Assembly: GCA_964455395.1 (NCBI GenBank)
Contig: CAYVWB010000041.1
Coordinates: 1 to 40,627, forward strand
Direction of reading: 5' to 3'
Source: CAYVWB01 sp964455395
GTDB lineage: Bacteria > Desulfobacterota > Desulfovibrionia > Desulfovibrionales > Desulfovibrionaceae
DNA length: 40,627 nucleotides
Part shown: piece by piece, positions 23,896-33,068 of the stretch
Layout of the letters: every line of letters starts with the position of its first letter
Numbering within the stretch: position 1 is the stretch's first letter
Position numbers and translations under genes: made by a program
Notes under the pieces: generated by a model
The model's input: the letters and a program-made list of their open reading frames with translations, nothing else
Databases searched by the model: none
What the model was told of the DNA's origin: nothing

Positions 23896-24516
23896 TTATC
23901 GCGTATCCATCTGTTCTCTGCGAAGCTTGGCGCGGTGTTCTTTTTCGTCTCTTAATAGATGATCGGTGCTACTTTTAACGCGGCGGTCGACTTCTTGGCT
24001 AAGAGAGTCGCTGCTTCTACCAGCACCAAGCCTGTATCGTGGAGCAGGTACGGTTGGGTTCTGAGGTATAGCGCCAGTGGCAGGTTCCATCGTAAAGCTG
24101 CGCCGCATGGCTTCCTGAGCAGGGAAGCGGCCTGCGTTGTATTCTAGGCTCGCGTTGTACACAGGTTCCGTAGAGTAACCACGAAAGCCTCCCGCCGTAG
24201 TAATAGGAGGCGGCATACCTAGCAACATGCTTAACTGCTCTTCACGAGTAAGGAGCGGCTGGTCATTCATGAGACGCCGCCGGTTCTGCCGCCCAAAGTC
24301 GACGCTAGGGAGACCAAATGCCTGCGCCGCCGAGTTGATGGCTAGAGCAGCGTTATCCTGCATCGGCGTCATGGCTGCTACGCTCGGAGTAAAGTTAGGC
24401 GTATAGCCCATAGCGAAAACTTCGTTCGCAATGTCTAGGTTTTCGCGGGCCGCCTCTTCCACCCAAGGAGGAAGTCGCTGCTCTTGAACCTGAGTACTAG
24501 ACTGCTTTCCGCCCAT
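23896..24516 (-). CDS. Hypothetical internal virion protein, 206 aa
   Basis: No known domain. The N-terminal 70 residues (WVEEAARENLDIANEVF) look like a segment seen in podovirus internal proteins encoded just before a large helical one. The middle is Pro/Gly-rich and the C-terminus is charged and helical (about 175-206). The ATG has GGAGG eight bases upstream and overlaps the previous gene by 20 bp. It may once have been part of one longer protein with its downstream neighbour, since both begin with Met-Gly-Gly. Confidence 0.55.
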   Translation of the reverse strand: MGGKQSSTQVQEQRLPPWVEEAARENLDIANEVFAMGYTPNFTPSVAAMTPMQDNAALAINSAAQAFGLPSVDFGRQNRRRLMNDQPLLTREEQLSMLLGMPPPITTAGGFRGYSTEPVYNASLEYNAGRFPAQEAMRRSFTMEPATGAIPQNPTVPAPRYRLGAGRSSDSLSQEVDRRVKSSTDHLLRDEKEHRAKLRREQMDTR

Positions 24517-24991
24517 CGTGGCCTCCGTTCAGATTGCGCTGCTGCTCAAAATTAAACAAGTCGATGGTTTCCTGCGGTACGTCATAGGAAAAGACGGCGT
24601 TAGCAGACTTCCACCCAAGTTGTTCCATAACTTTACGCCACCCCGGACGCCCGTTCATGGTGGCGTGCTTGTAGCCCTTGGCGGTGTAGTAATCCATAAC
24701 TTCTTTAATAAGCTTGGTGAGATCGTCTAATTCACCGCACACAAGAAAGCCATGAACCACGGTTTTTCTAGGGAAGGTTTGGATTTCGGTCAGTACGAGA
24801 GACTTGTCGCTGTCCGAAACAAACCAAGCAAACTGCCCTTGAAACACCATATAGCACACGTCATCGAACGTGTGGGTTCCGTTAGCATACCTTAGCGCCT
24901 CTTCTATACCGGGACGAAATGCCCACATATGGTTTAGAGTGAGCCGAGCCCAATCATACCAACTTTCGTGTCCTTTTAGGCTTGTTTTCAT
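24497..24991 (-). CDS. GNAT-like virion protein (T7 gp13 position)
   Basis: A 164-aa protein. The segment TAKGYKHATMNGRPGWRKVMEQ (residues about 109-130, given in two parts: TAKGYKHATM and NGRPGWRKVMEQ) followed by LGW has the layout of the acetyl-CoA-binding helix region of GNAT proteins. A similar small protein occurs in many podovirus late operons at the position of T7 gp13. No catalytic residue can be named, so enzymatic activity is uncertain. The ATG at 24991 overlaps the previous stop (TGATG). A structural or assembly role in the ejection complex is more likely than metabolism. Confidence 0.6.
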   Translation of the reverse strand: MKTSLKGHESWYDWARLTLNHMWAFRPGIEEALRYANGTHTFDDVCYMVFQGQFAWFVSDSDKSLVLTEIQTFPRKTVVHGFLVCGELDDLTKLIKEVMDYYTAKGYKHATMNGRPGWRKVMEQLGWKSANAVFSYDVPQETIDLFNFEQQRNLNGGHDGRKAV

Positions 24992-25239
24992 CACGGTATC
25001 TCATCGGCCCAAGCAAGCGGCTTCCAAACACCGCCGACAGAAACAACAACACGGCTTATGTCAGGATCAAACAGCATCATACCATCAACAGTAGCGCGTT
25101 CGATCCCGACGTTACCAGTCCCCAGCTTCCTAGGAAGAACAACGGGGGCAGGATCAGCCCTTCTTTTAATCTCCGCGGCATTGGTTGTTTCACCTAGTCT
25201 GTTAGGTGCATCCTGTCTCTTTGAGTTATAAACCATCAT
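24991..25239 (-). CDS. Small hypothetical tail-region protein, 82 aa
   Basis: No family recognised. The C-terminal half (FDPDISRVVVSVGGVWKPLAW) looks like two beta strands ending in an aromatic motif, a pattern seen in small proteins encoded after the tail nozzle of podoviruses. The first ATG is within ATGATGG, which overlaps the nozzle stop, so it is translationally coupled. It may cap or decorate the tail tip. Confidence 0.55.
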   Translation of the reverse strand: MMVYNSKRQDAPNRLGETTNAAEIKRRADPAPVVLPRKLGTGNVGIERATVDGMMLFDPDISRVVVSVGGVWKPLAWADEIP

Positions 25240-26786
25240 CGCACACCTCCCGAGGCCATGTCAAGTCTTAAATCTCCTAGACACCAACAGCCTCCGGCAC
25301 TTTCAATCTTGACCTTGATAGTCCGGCCACGAGCCCTAGTAGGTATCGGCTGATTTATCGTTGGTGGATAAACCAGTCTATAGGGACCATAAGCAACTTC
25401 TGGTCCTTCTGGTTGATCCACTGAGAGGAATGTAACATCTACCTCGCCACTATCATTAAAGTCAGGGAAAATACTTCTGATATAAGAGATTGCTGCACCA
25501 TTTGCTATTTCAAGAGGCCCGCTTTCCAAGTAAATCTCGGAGAGGTCAGTGAAGTAGGGAGGCACGCGAGTTTGCTCGTGCTGGTAGAGATACCCGTCTT
25601 GAGACATCATAAACACTTCGCCAGGTACAGTACCTAAGCAGGCAGAAGTCCTGTTGATTGTCCCCGTCCCCCAATGATTAGTTTCATAATTCCAATAGAC
25701 GTAACCATTAACCTCGGCGCTACCGTCAATTGGAATGAGCCACCAAACCTCCGACCACATAGGATTATGAAAGCCAACAATGGCGCTAGCAAAGTTACCG
25801 AGAAGTGCGTCAGAGATCCTATCAAGTACCTCGCACTCCAGTTCCTGAACAGCGCCGTCGTATACAAAAAACTTTCTTTGAGAAAGCCAAACTACAAATC
25901 GACCAGCATTGACGACAGCATTGCCGCTGATCGTACCGCAGTTATCACCAGCCCTATCAAACCCGAAGATATAAGGCGGACCGATATATCGGGCCACGTG
26001 AGCATCAGTCTCCGAGATCAGAAGTATCTCGTTCCGGTACTCCGTAATCTCTTTGAACGCCCCTCGTCCGGGAAGGATTTGGAAGCCAGCTTGGTTATCA
26101 ACCGCCGGGACCCAAGTAGAGAGATCTTCGCTATCCGACCACTTGATTAGTCGAGGCTCATTCAGTGTGCCAGCCACCATGACAATACGCTGCTCTGTAA
26201 CGTGCATCGCATCGCCGTAGGTGGGAAGGTCAGCATCGCCAGTGATAGCTGCCGCTGGGGTCGCAGGCGTGAGGTCCCAGCGATAGATACCTTGATTATT
26301 AATACCTCGCGGCATCGCAAGCAAGTCTTCGCCCCAAAGGCGGAGGCACCAATTAAACACACCTTCGGCGCTGACAGATGGGCGGGCAGTGCCGTGCGCG
26401 CCTCGTCCATAGACCCAGCCACCATAGCCAGTATTCGTCTGCACACCTCCGACGACCGGCACAAAACCAGTAGGGGTAATGTCTGCTACAGCGGCGTCTG
26501 TACGGCGACGGAACCCATACAGCTTCTTGTTGGTTGCTATGACGGTAGCAATGCCTCCATCGTTAGTGCGCCAAGATAACATGGCGCGGGATACCTCGTC
26601 GGTATCCGAGAACACCCGGTCAAGGAGGCCGGTGTCCACCGCAAACCTTGACCAACCACCGATAGGTCGAATAGAGCCGTTCTCCCAGCGCACACGATCC
26701 CCGTTAATCCAGCGACCGCGGGACTGATACTCTGTACCGGTTTGTCGCATACCGGCTGGGAGGCTCAAAGGGACAGGCTGTACCAT
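25236..26786 (-). CDS. Tail nozzle/stabilisation-like protein, 516 aa
   Basis: A beta-rich protein with frequent Trp, Gly and Tyr. It begins with a conserved-looking segment (LPAGMRQTGTEYQSRGRWIN, about 9-28) and has repeated blade-like strands with AVDTG and GGW motifs. These fit the propeller-like nozzle proteins of podoviruses, related in role to P22 gp10 or T7 gp12, which close the tail below the adaptor. Its place after the tail fibre and before the ejection genes agrees. There is a two-base gap after the fibre stop. Confidence 0.7.
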   Translation of the reverse strand: MVQPVPLSLPAGMRQTGTEYQSRGRWINGDRVRWENGSIRPIGGWSRFAVDTGLLDRVFSDTDEVSRAMLSWRTNDGGIATVIATNKKLYGFRRRTDAAVADITPTGFVPVVGGVQTNTGYGGWVYGRGAHGTARPSVSAEGVFNWCLRLWGEDLLAMPRGINNQGIYRWDLTPATPAAAITGDADLPTYGDAMHVTEQRIVMVAGTLNEPRLIKWSDSEDLSTWVPAVDNQAGFQILPGRGAFKEITEYRNEILLISETDAHVARYIGPPYIFGFDRAGDNCGTISGNAVVNAGRFVVWLSQRKFFVYDGAVQELECEVLDRISDALLGNFASAIVGFHNPMWSEVWWLIPIDGSAEVNGYVYWNYETNHWGTGTINRTSACLGTVPGEVFMMSQDGYLYQHEQTRVPPYFTDLSEIYLESGPLEIANGAAISYIRSIFPDFNDSGEVDVTFLSVDQPEGPEVAYGPYRLVYPPTINQPIPTRARGRTIKVKIESAGGCWCLGDLRLDMASGGVR

Positions 26787-26788
26787 TG

Positions 26789-28989
26789 TTATGCCCTGTA
26801 TTCGACCCAGTTTCGAATGGCGGTCGCAGTCGATTGCCTATACTGCCAGCCGGGCGGAACAACAGCCATAGCCGTGTAAGAACCACTAGTAATGTCCACA
26901 ATACTTCCGTCCACCGGGCGAACCTGCATTGATACGCTGATGCCGTCCATATGAACGAGAAGGGGACGGCCAGTGCCGTTGGTATACCAAGTTTGCGGGT
27001 TTCTGCCCGTAGTAACATCCTGCGGCGTGATACCATCCAGATTGAGACAGGTTGCCCAAATATAAGAACGAGGCGTCAAAGTGTTAGGCGAGGTAACAGT
27101 CTTGTCCACCACCCGTGCAGTTTTCTGCGCAATAAAATCTCCGTCAGAAAGGAACCTTGCTGCTAGATTATTTTGGGCGTAGATACGCGCCTCGTTACCA
27201 CTGAAAGCGCGGAACTCCGCTAGATCTCCAGAAACAGAACTTTTAATTGTCCCGAAAGTTACGTTTACATCTGCGTTAGAAACGTCTCGCCTAAGATAAC
27301 GCTCATCAGCCTGTCCCTGCGTGATGAACCCACTAACATCACCGATTTGGAGGTATCGGGCGTCTCCTGCGGCCCGCGTTAGCACCGCTTCATTGGCACT
27401 CAACGCACCATCCTGAAACATAATGTAATCAGCATCGAAGGAGCCGCCGTCAGGGTTGTAAAACCCAACTTTCAACGATCTATCAGCATCATTCCAATAG
27501 AGTACAGCTTGAAATTGACCAGAAGAATTATTAAATCGCAGATGTTTATTACCATTCGCGTTCATAGCGATGGTATTGTCAGCAAATTCGCCATCGTCCT
27601 TGGGATGGTAGTCATTGTCGCAGTCAAGCTGAGTCATTATTTTGTTGTTAGCGGAATAAGCGGTGCCACCATTCTGGATAGCCCAAATATCCTGGTTAGC
27701 ATAAAATGTAAGGGTCTTGCCCCAAATAGCAGTACCGTCCTCGTCGTGAGGAACGATTTCTGACGTATTATGAGCGTCATTTGAGCGGATTGTAAGGCGA
27801 ATATCTCCGTCACCATCCACAAGGCTAGTAAGGGTTCCTCGGATTTCCCCGTCAACATCTAGAAGGGTTCCTCGGATTTCCCCGTCAACATCTAGACGGG
27901 TTCCTCGGATTTCCCCGTCAACATCTAGAAGGGTTCCTCGGATTTCCCCGTCNNNNNNNNNNNNNNNNNNNNNNNNNNNNNNNNNNNNNNNNNNNNNNNN
28001 NNNNNNNNNNNNNNNNNNNNNNNNNNNNNNNNNNNNNNNNNNNNNNNNNNNNGGGTTCCTCGGATTTCCCCGTCAACATCTAGAAGGGTTCCTCGGATTT
28101 CCCCGTCAACATCTAGAAGGGAGCTAGGGTTAACCTTACCAATACCAACCCGCCCGTCTTCGAGGATAGCGACCGAGTTTCCCGCATCTGGATCGTCAAT
28201 ACTGGGGCCGCGGGCTCGTGTGTTTAAATAGATAGGGCCTAAACGTGACCCGATAATCAGCCCGCCTTCGCTGTTCCCATCAGTATCGTCTAACTTATAG
28301 CCCTTGACCCAGCCATAGACTGAATAACCAGCAGAGGAATTGTACTGACCTTCGAAACAAATAGAGCCACCGACATTAGCTGCAAACTCGCGAGTGTCCC
28401 GCAAACGGAGATTGTCAGAAAGCCATGGAAGGCTATTATCAGTAGCCTCACGGGCAAAATAAACATCGCCCTCCGCATAGAAATCTCCCGGACCAGCCTC
28501 AGCACCTACAATGAACTTACCAGTATTTACGAAAGATGTCCCGCTGGCCTGCCCTGAAATACGAGTCTTAACGACGCCGTTATCTGAGATGCCAAGAGAC
28601 GTGAACCCACTTGCATCGCGCTCAAACGTGATAGCATCGCCGTTAGCCGCCCCAAGATCATTAGTAGCGAGGAATTGCAAGTCGCCTTGATTGTTACGAA
28701 CTAGTATGTTGCGGGCGTTCGCCGGCCCGTTAGCGTCCTCCATACTAATGGAAGGCATATTGCCACCAATCAGCAGCACAGTAAACTGCTTAAGTCCCGC
28801 TCGGAGATCGGCAATAAGCGACTGAAGATTGTCGATGTTTGTAGCTTCCGACGACAATTCAGTCTGAATACCATCGAGGGCCGTATCAACGGCCTCCCAA
28901 TTGTCATTCAGCTTGTCGCCCCAAGTATCCCTGGAGCCACCTACTTCGGGCTGCACAAAGCCATAATTGGGGGTTGTCGAGTCGGTCAT
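26789..28989 (-). CDS. Tail fibre with 11-residue tandem repeats, split by a false gap
   Basis: The N-terminus (NYGFVQPEVGGSRDTWGDKL, about 8-27) is the typical virion-attachment segment of podovirus tail fibres. The middle holds VGIGKVNPSSLLDVDG, a motif common in fibre shafts, followed by tandem copies of LLDVDGEIRGT. The C-terminal part has fibre-type ADERYL repeats and a Gly/Thr-rich tip for receptor binding. The 100 N cut the repeat. Deleting 155 bp (N plus one 55-bp overlap) brings both halves into one frame, giving 681 aa, or 11 more for each extra repeat. Host range probably depends on the last 150 residues. Confidence 0.85.
27832..28118 (-). repeat. 33-bp in-frame tandem repeat inside the tail fibre gene
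   Basis: Units start at 27832, 27865, 27898 and 27931 (cut by the N run), then 28053 and 28086. Each encodes LLDVDGEIRGT on the minus strand. The copies are identical apart from one base at the unit 2/3 border (agaag against agacg). After removing the assembly overlap at least four units remain; more may be collapsed, because the unit is shorter than the 55-bp overlap length. Confidence 0.9.
27953..28052. other. False assembly gap (100 N) in the tail fibre repeat
   Basis: The 55 bases before the gap (27898-27952) equal the 55 after it (28053-28107). The reading frames of the two halves differ by 1169 bp. Subtracting 155 leaves 1014, which is divisible by three. Confidence 0.9.
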
Positions 28990-29002
28990 CGGTTCAACCT
29001 CG

Positions 29003-29620
29003 TCAGGCGATCACGCCGGGGATCGGCATATCGAGAGCGTCATTGCCGTACTGGCGATACATCTCAAAGGTACGTACTGCCTCTTTGAGATTTTCGTACT
29101 TGGCTTGCATCAAAGCGGCCCATTCAAAATCCCTAAGCCAAGTATCAGAGATGTGCTGCATAGCGCAGGTAGCATAAAAATCAAGATGTCGAGAAACAAA
29201 TCCATCATTCGCCCCCGGCGCGGTGTCGAAGAAAGGCTCGATAGCGGAATAAAACACAATTTGCAGCGTGTGCACATCTTCGAGGCCTTCGCATGAGCCT
29301 ACGATAAGCTGATCGTTAAGCGTCGTGTAACCATAGGGATGCGGGGCGTCGCTGATGACGCGGTTCGGCTCCATGTAGTAGAGCGCAGCCTTCCTGTCCG
29401 GGCTGTAAACAGTCTTGATGCGCTTGAGATTTGGGATGACGAACCTACCATCAACACCCGCTGTAAACTCCTGCATCTTTGGTGCGGAGTAAAGCAAAAC
29501 ATCGCGGTCGATCCGCGAATTGACTTCTTGAAGGAGACGCGGCATGGCAGCGGTGAGATCAACGTCACCGACCCGCCACATCTTTTCAAGAATGTAATCG
29601 GTAAACTCTGTTTCAGTCAT
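29003..29620 (-). CDS. SU10-type adaptor (head-tail connector)
   Basis: A 205-aa helical protein. The N-terminal segment with an LxxMWRVG-like turn and RIDRDV helix, followed by a long central beta region (FVIPNLKRIKTVY) and a C-terminal helix (FEWAALMQAKYENLKEAVRTF), matches adaptor proteins that sit under the portal in SU10-like podoviruses. The ATG overlaps the previous stop (ATGACTGA) and has GGTGGAG upstream. It would make the ring linking the portal to the nozzle and fibres. Confidence 0.75.
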   Translation of the reverse strand: MTETEFTDYILEKMWRVGDVDLTAAMPRLLQEVNSRIDRDVLLYSAPKMQEFTAGVDGRFVIPNLKRIKTVYSPDRKAALYYMEPNRVISDAPHPYGYTTLNDQLIVGSCEGLEDVHTLQIVFYSAIEPFFDTAPGANDGFVSRHLDFYATCAMQHISDTWLRDFEWAALMQAKYENLKEAVRTFEMYRQYGNDALDMPIPGVIA

Positions 29621-29969
29621 CGTACTCCACCCTCGATCGCTTCAGGTTAAGAGACGCTGCGAATTGGTCGAAATGATCCGCCGGGATAACATCCGTACTC
29701 GCCGAGACATGGATCATGTCAAGAAACGCGGTGATGTCATCCTCGGAATAACCTGGGAGATCAGGAAACTCCTCGGCTGTCAGAAACTTCTTGAGATCAT
29801 CCCTAGCCCAAACATGGAGCCCCCTATGAGTGTACGGAGGCTCGCCTGTTTCGGAGAGTGGAACGCTAAGTTGCACCGTGTAACCTAGAGCCGCTGCCAT
29901 ATTAATGGCAAGATCGGCAGCGTCGTTTGGTACGATGACAACCAGCGAGTTATTGTAAAGCATACCCAT
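29613..29969 (-). CDS. Hypothetical protein, 118 aa, in the connector module
   Basis: No family recognised. The N-terminal half (VVIVPNDAADLAINMAAALG) reads as a strand and helix, followed by a Pro-rich turn (SETGEPPYTHRG) and an acidic helix. It overlaps both neighbours by one and eight bases, so it is translationally coupled to the LamG-like protein and the adaptor. It may be a connector accessory, a chaperone or a capsid accessory protein. Confidence 0.6.
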   Translation of the reverse strand: MGMLYNNSLVVIVPNDAADLAINMAAALGYTVQLSVPLSETGEPPYTHRGLHVWARDDLKKFLTAEEFPDLPGYSEDDITAFLDMIHVSASTDVIPADHFDQFAASLNLKRSRVEYDD

Positions 29970-31474
29970 CAGCCTATCCCGTAAGTGTCAATGATCCATT
30001 CAGCCACTCGGCGAAGTTCGGGTATAGTCATAGCTTGGTCAAACACGACGAAACATTCGACCTCACCCTGCGTGAAGTTTGTAGCACCGTTATAAAGAAA
30101 GCTGAGAGTAGAGTTATCAATATCAAACGTAAATCCGAAGGCCGAATTGCTAGTCACGTCATTAGGCATCGTATGTAAGGTAATATCTGATGACGTCAAA
30201 ATCGCGCTATAAACTAGAGTAGTACTGTCAGGGTCGTCTGGTCCTACAACAGTTGCATTAATACCGCCGTCCTCAACCCTAGCACGGACCTGAGTATTAA
30301 AATAAAAAGAGTAGAACCGAGTACCAGAGGCGTTACTGATGTCCCAAAGAGGACCATTGGCGTCAGAACCTTTTTGCGCCACTTTCCAAACAACAGAACC
30401 TTCGTTAGTCATACTTAGTCCGGGGGCCTGTAATGTGTCATCTACACCGTCGTAGATCGCGACGCCATTAGTAATCGTCGGACGAGCGTTATCACTAGGC
30501 GCTGAAACATCGTTGCCATACTGGCTCACATCGGTCATATAACCAACAGGATCAGTGTCGTTTTCTGCCAACGTCGTCGGACTAGTGCGCTCCTGATATT
30601 TGATCGAGGAATTGCGATCTATAAAAACATAAGGGTTGTAGTAGAGCGGCGTCCAAGGCTTTAGAGGGATACCAAAGTCCTTAGAAAACTGCTCTTCAAT
30701 GGCTCTCTGATCGTCAAACGGCAACAGCCTTTCATACATCACCAGACCATAAAACTCTGATGCAGCGCCAGCGCCAATCTGTAAAAGAGTGTTACGATCT
30801 TGCATAGGACTATCACCTGATGTAGTTTGTCTACTTACAAGTTCTCCATTTTTGTAACACAGAAATACTCCATTTTTTTGACGGAAACTGAATATTACCA
30901 GTTCACCGGCAGTTAAATCTGCACACTCAAAGTTCCAACTACCGGGGCTGTCGTTTGGATACGTCAACTGAATTTTGTCATTCGAGTTAAGGGTTACTCG
31001 ACATCCCGTTGGTGCGCCGAGTACGTTAGCATTTATAATAAGCCCAGGCCCATACGATACAAATGCAGCAGTAAAAGTAAATTCAGTATAATCTACAGAA
31101 AACGTAAAGTCTAGTGCGTCGTCTACGCCATCAAAATTGATACTATTAGGAGAGCCTAGCGGACGACGATCATCCGCCGAGGCAGTAAGATCAAAACTAG
31201 AAGGACCGAGATCAAGAAGGCGACCTACCGGATCGCCGGTACCGGCCACTGTTTGATACGGGAATGTGCGCTCCACGAACCTAGAGTTTCTAACAGTAGC
31301 ATTATAGTAAACAAGAGGATTACTTGCTTCGATGAGAAATGCGGAACCCATAGACAGAACAAAAGAAGCGTCGAGATACTTCTTGCTCTCCGCCTCTCGG
31401 GGGATATGTACGTTGTTCCGCTTCTGGTAGAAGGGAATACGTGGTTCGTTGAGGACTGGGTCCCGCATAGTCAC
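29969..31474 (-). CDS. Protein with two tandem LamG/ConA-like domains
   Basis: A 501-aa protein with an internal duplication. Domain 1 (about 52-270) and domain 2 (about 278-501) share DPVGxxxD..(S)xxxDxxAxxDxxRP (81-105, 308-332), then DGVDDxLxx (115-123, 342-350), and end alike (DFGI at 266, DTYGI at 496). The first 50 residues are a separate lead that may attach to the virion. LamG/concanavalin-like folds bind sugars or proteins. Placed between the capsid and adaptor genes, it is a candidate head fibre or decoration protein that helps the virion stick to cells or surfaces. Confidence 0.75.
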   Translation of the reverse strand: MTMRDPVLNEPRIPFYQKRNNVHIPREAESKKYLDASFVLSMGSAFLIEASNPLVYYNATVRNSRFVERTFPYQTVAGTGDPVGRLLDLGPSSFDLTASADDRRPLGSPNSINFDGVDDALDFTFSVDYTEFTFTAAFVSYGPGLIINANVLGAPTGCRVTLNSNDKIQLTYPNDSPGSWNFECADLTAGELVIFSFRQKNGVFLCYKNGELVSRQTTSGDSPMQDRNTLLQIGAGAASEFYGLVMYERLLPFDDQRAIEEQFSKDFGIPLKPWTPLYYNPYVFIDRNSSIKYQERTSPTTLAENDTDPVGYMTDVSQYGNDVSAPSDNARPTITNGVAIYDGVDDTLQAPGLSMTNEGSVVWKVAQKGSDANGPLWDISNASGTRFYSFYFNTQVRARVEDGGINATVVGPDDPDSTTLVYSAILTSSDITLHTMPNDVTSNSAFGFTFDIDNSTLSFLYNGATNFTQGEVECFVVFDQAMTIPELRRVAEWIIDTYGIG

Positions 31475-31484
31475 ATCCTGTCAC

Positions 31485-31751
31485 TTAGAGTGGGCGGAGG
31501 TACTTATAGTTTGGTGACATAAGTTTCTTCTTGGCGTACTCTAGCCACTCCTTAGTGTAGAGCCGTGTACCGCTCTCCTTCGCCCATTCCAGCGCGATGA
31601 CATTAGGAATAGAGCCAAGATAGTGCATATTCTTACCCTTAGGACGTTCAATGGCACGGATAGCCCTAATGGCTTCCTCGACATCTTGCGTCTTAACGAT
31701 ATGCAGCTTATCGTCTTGTTGGGTGTAGTTGTAGTTTACAGGGCAGAACAT
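31485..31751 (-). CDS. Small hypothetical head-region protein, 88 aa
   Basis: No family recognised. The sequence contains a helix (DVEEAIRAIRAIERPKG) and a segment YLGSIPNVIALEWAKESG that looks like a strand-helix pair. I chose ATG 31751, eight bases after the previous stop, in preference to a longer ORF starting at 31802 that would lie inside the previous gene. It is in the capsid module and may be a small head completion protein. Confidence 0.6.
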   Translation of the reverse strand: MFCPVNYNYTQQDDKLHIVKTQDVEEAIRAIRAIERPKGKNMHYLGSIPNVIALEWAKESGTRLYTKEWLEYAKKKLMSPNYKYLRPL

Positions 31752-31759
31752 GCTACTAC

Positions 31760-31953
31760 TCAATCGTCCGTGTAAAGAGACACGATACCTCTTTGAAGCC
31801 AAACCTTGGCCTTCTTGGCGTCCACTTCGAGGACTTCACCTTCTTTCTTACGAACGCCCATTTTGCGGCGACCCGAAGGGTCAGGGGCCCAAATGCCGCA
31901 TCCTGGGTTGACTACCACAGATACGGTCTTGGGTGCAGTACGCTTCGGCTTAA
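31760..31953 (-). CDS. Small head-region protein, N-terminus lost in a gap
   Basis: About 63 residues are visible, ending at the stop 31760-31762; the N-terminal part is hidden in the N run. The visible part is basic (KPKRTAPK, RRKMGVRKKEG) and ends with the pattern EGEVLEVDAKKAKVWLQRGIV, given in two parts EGEVLEVDAKK and AKVWLQRGIV. That pattern is common in small phage proteins encoded next to capsid genes. It could be a decoration or head-closure protein. Confidence 0.6.
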
Positions 31954-32053
31954 NNNNNNNNNNNNNNNNNNNNNNNNNNNNNNNNNNNNNNNNNNNNNNN
32001 NNNNNNNNNNNNNNNNNNNNNNNNNNNNNNNNNNNNNNNNNNNNNNNNNNNNN
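31954..32053. other. True assembly gap (100 N)
   Basis: Unlike the other two gaps, the flanks share no overlap. The gap hides the last few codons and stop of the capsid gene, any spacer, and the start of the next gene. Its real length is unknown. Confidence 0.85.
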
Positions 32054-33062
32054 TCCCGTCGGTGTCGCGGATGATACCGTGCGCGGCCTCATTGAGGACG
32101 CACAGAGTATACTCACACCAAATAAGGCGCTTGGTGCTGTGACCAGTCTCGGCGAGAGGCTTCTGTCGCATCGTCTCAAGGAAGGCGATCTCGATATAAT
32201 CAGGATCGAGAACGTAGACAGCGAACGCCGTGTTGGGCGGTGCAGCGCCCGGATCAAGAGCCGGCTGAAACCTGTTCGGTACAACCGTCAATTCGCCAAA
32301 GTCCGACGTGTAGATGTCGATAGCATTGACGAGACGCTTATCCGTGGCGTCCTTGTATCGGGTCGAAGAACCCGTGAACGTCTCGGAAATGATGCGCTTG
32401 TTGTTGGCGTTCACCATGGCAATCGTAGGATTACCGCCGCTTTCCCAGCAAGCCTGAATGACGTCGTTGAAGTCATCCTCGTTGAGACCGGTAACGGTGC
32501 CTACCCCGCAAGCGGTGTCCGGAAATCCCGACGTGGTGTCAGAGAGCGCCGGGTCCGTGCTGTCGGCCGGAGCCACGACGTTCGTCCTAATCCACACCGG
32601 AAGCCCTGCGGCAGTGCGTGCGGTTCCCGGAGGGCCAGCGGCGCCCGCAGAGGCAGCCACGTTGGACAGGAGCATTACCTCCATGTCACGCTTCAATTCG
32701 CGCATCTTCAGCGCCACCTGCTTAGGGAGGCGCTGAATGTTCTCGGCCGCCGCATTAACGGCGTTAGAGGTATTCGAGGTAGACACCACCTTATCGGAAA
32801 TCTGAGTGTAATTTCCGACGCGGGTGGCGAGAGTACCTGCGTCAATACCCGGAGCGTCGTCGCCTTCGAGGACCCGGTTATCAGCCTGCGGGTCGGCAAG
32901 AGCGACGATAGGCCACTCGTGATACGTGTTCTCGGCGGTCGCCCGTCCAGCCATCTGCTGGAGCGGCGTCTCTTCCGGCGAGATCATGAAGTACTGCTCC
33001 CACAGATCTTCACGGATCACGAGGTTGTCGTAAGTTTCAACAGTCCCGGCGGCAATGGCCAT
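32054..33062 (-). CDS. Major capsid protein, SU10 type (C-terminus cut by the gap)
   Basis: 336 residues are visible. The N-terminus (DLWEQYFMISPEETPL, about 18-33), the segment GRATAENTYHEWP, and the stretch TSDFGELTVVPNRF (about 259-272) followed by VYVLDPDYIEIAFLE (about 286-300) fit the DUF5309/SU10 major capsid family, with an HK97-like fold. Proteins of that family are near this length, so only a few residues are missing. The ATG has AGGAGGT ten bases upstream, the best ribosome site in the late arm, as expected for the most abundant virion protein. Confidence 0.85.
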
Positions 33063-33068
33063 TTTCTA

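Noticed and set aside
27832..28118. 33-bp repeats as a CRISPR array
   Set aside because: The repeats are directly adjacent, with no spacers, and encode an in-frame 11-residue fibre repeat.
29969..31474. Diversity-generating retroelement acting on the LamG protein or tail fibre
   Set aside because: No reverse transcriptase gene and no template/variable repeat pair were seen in the window.
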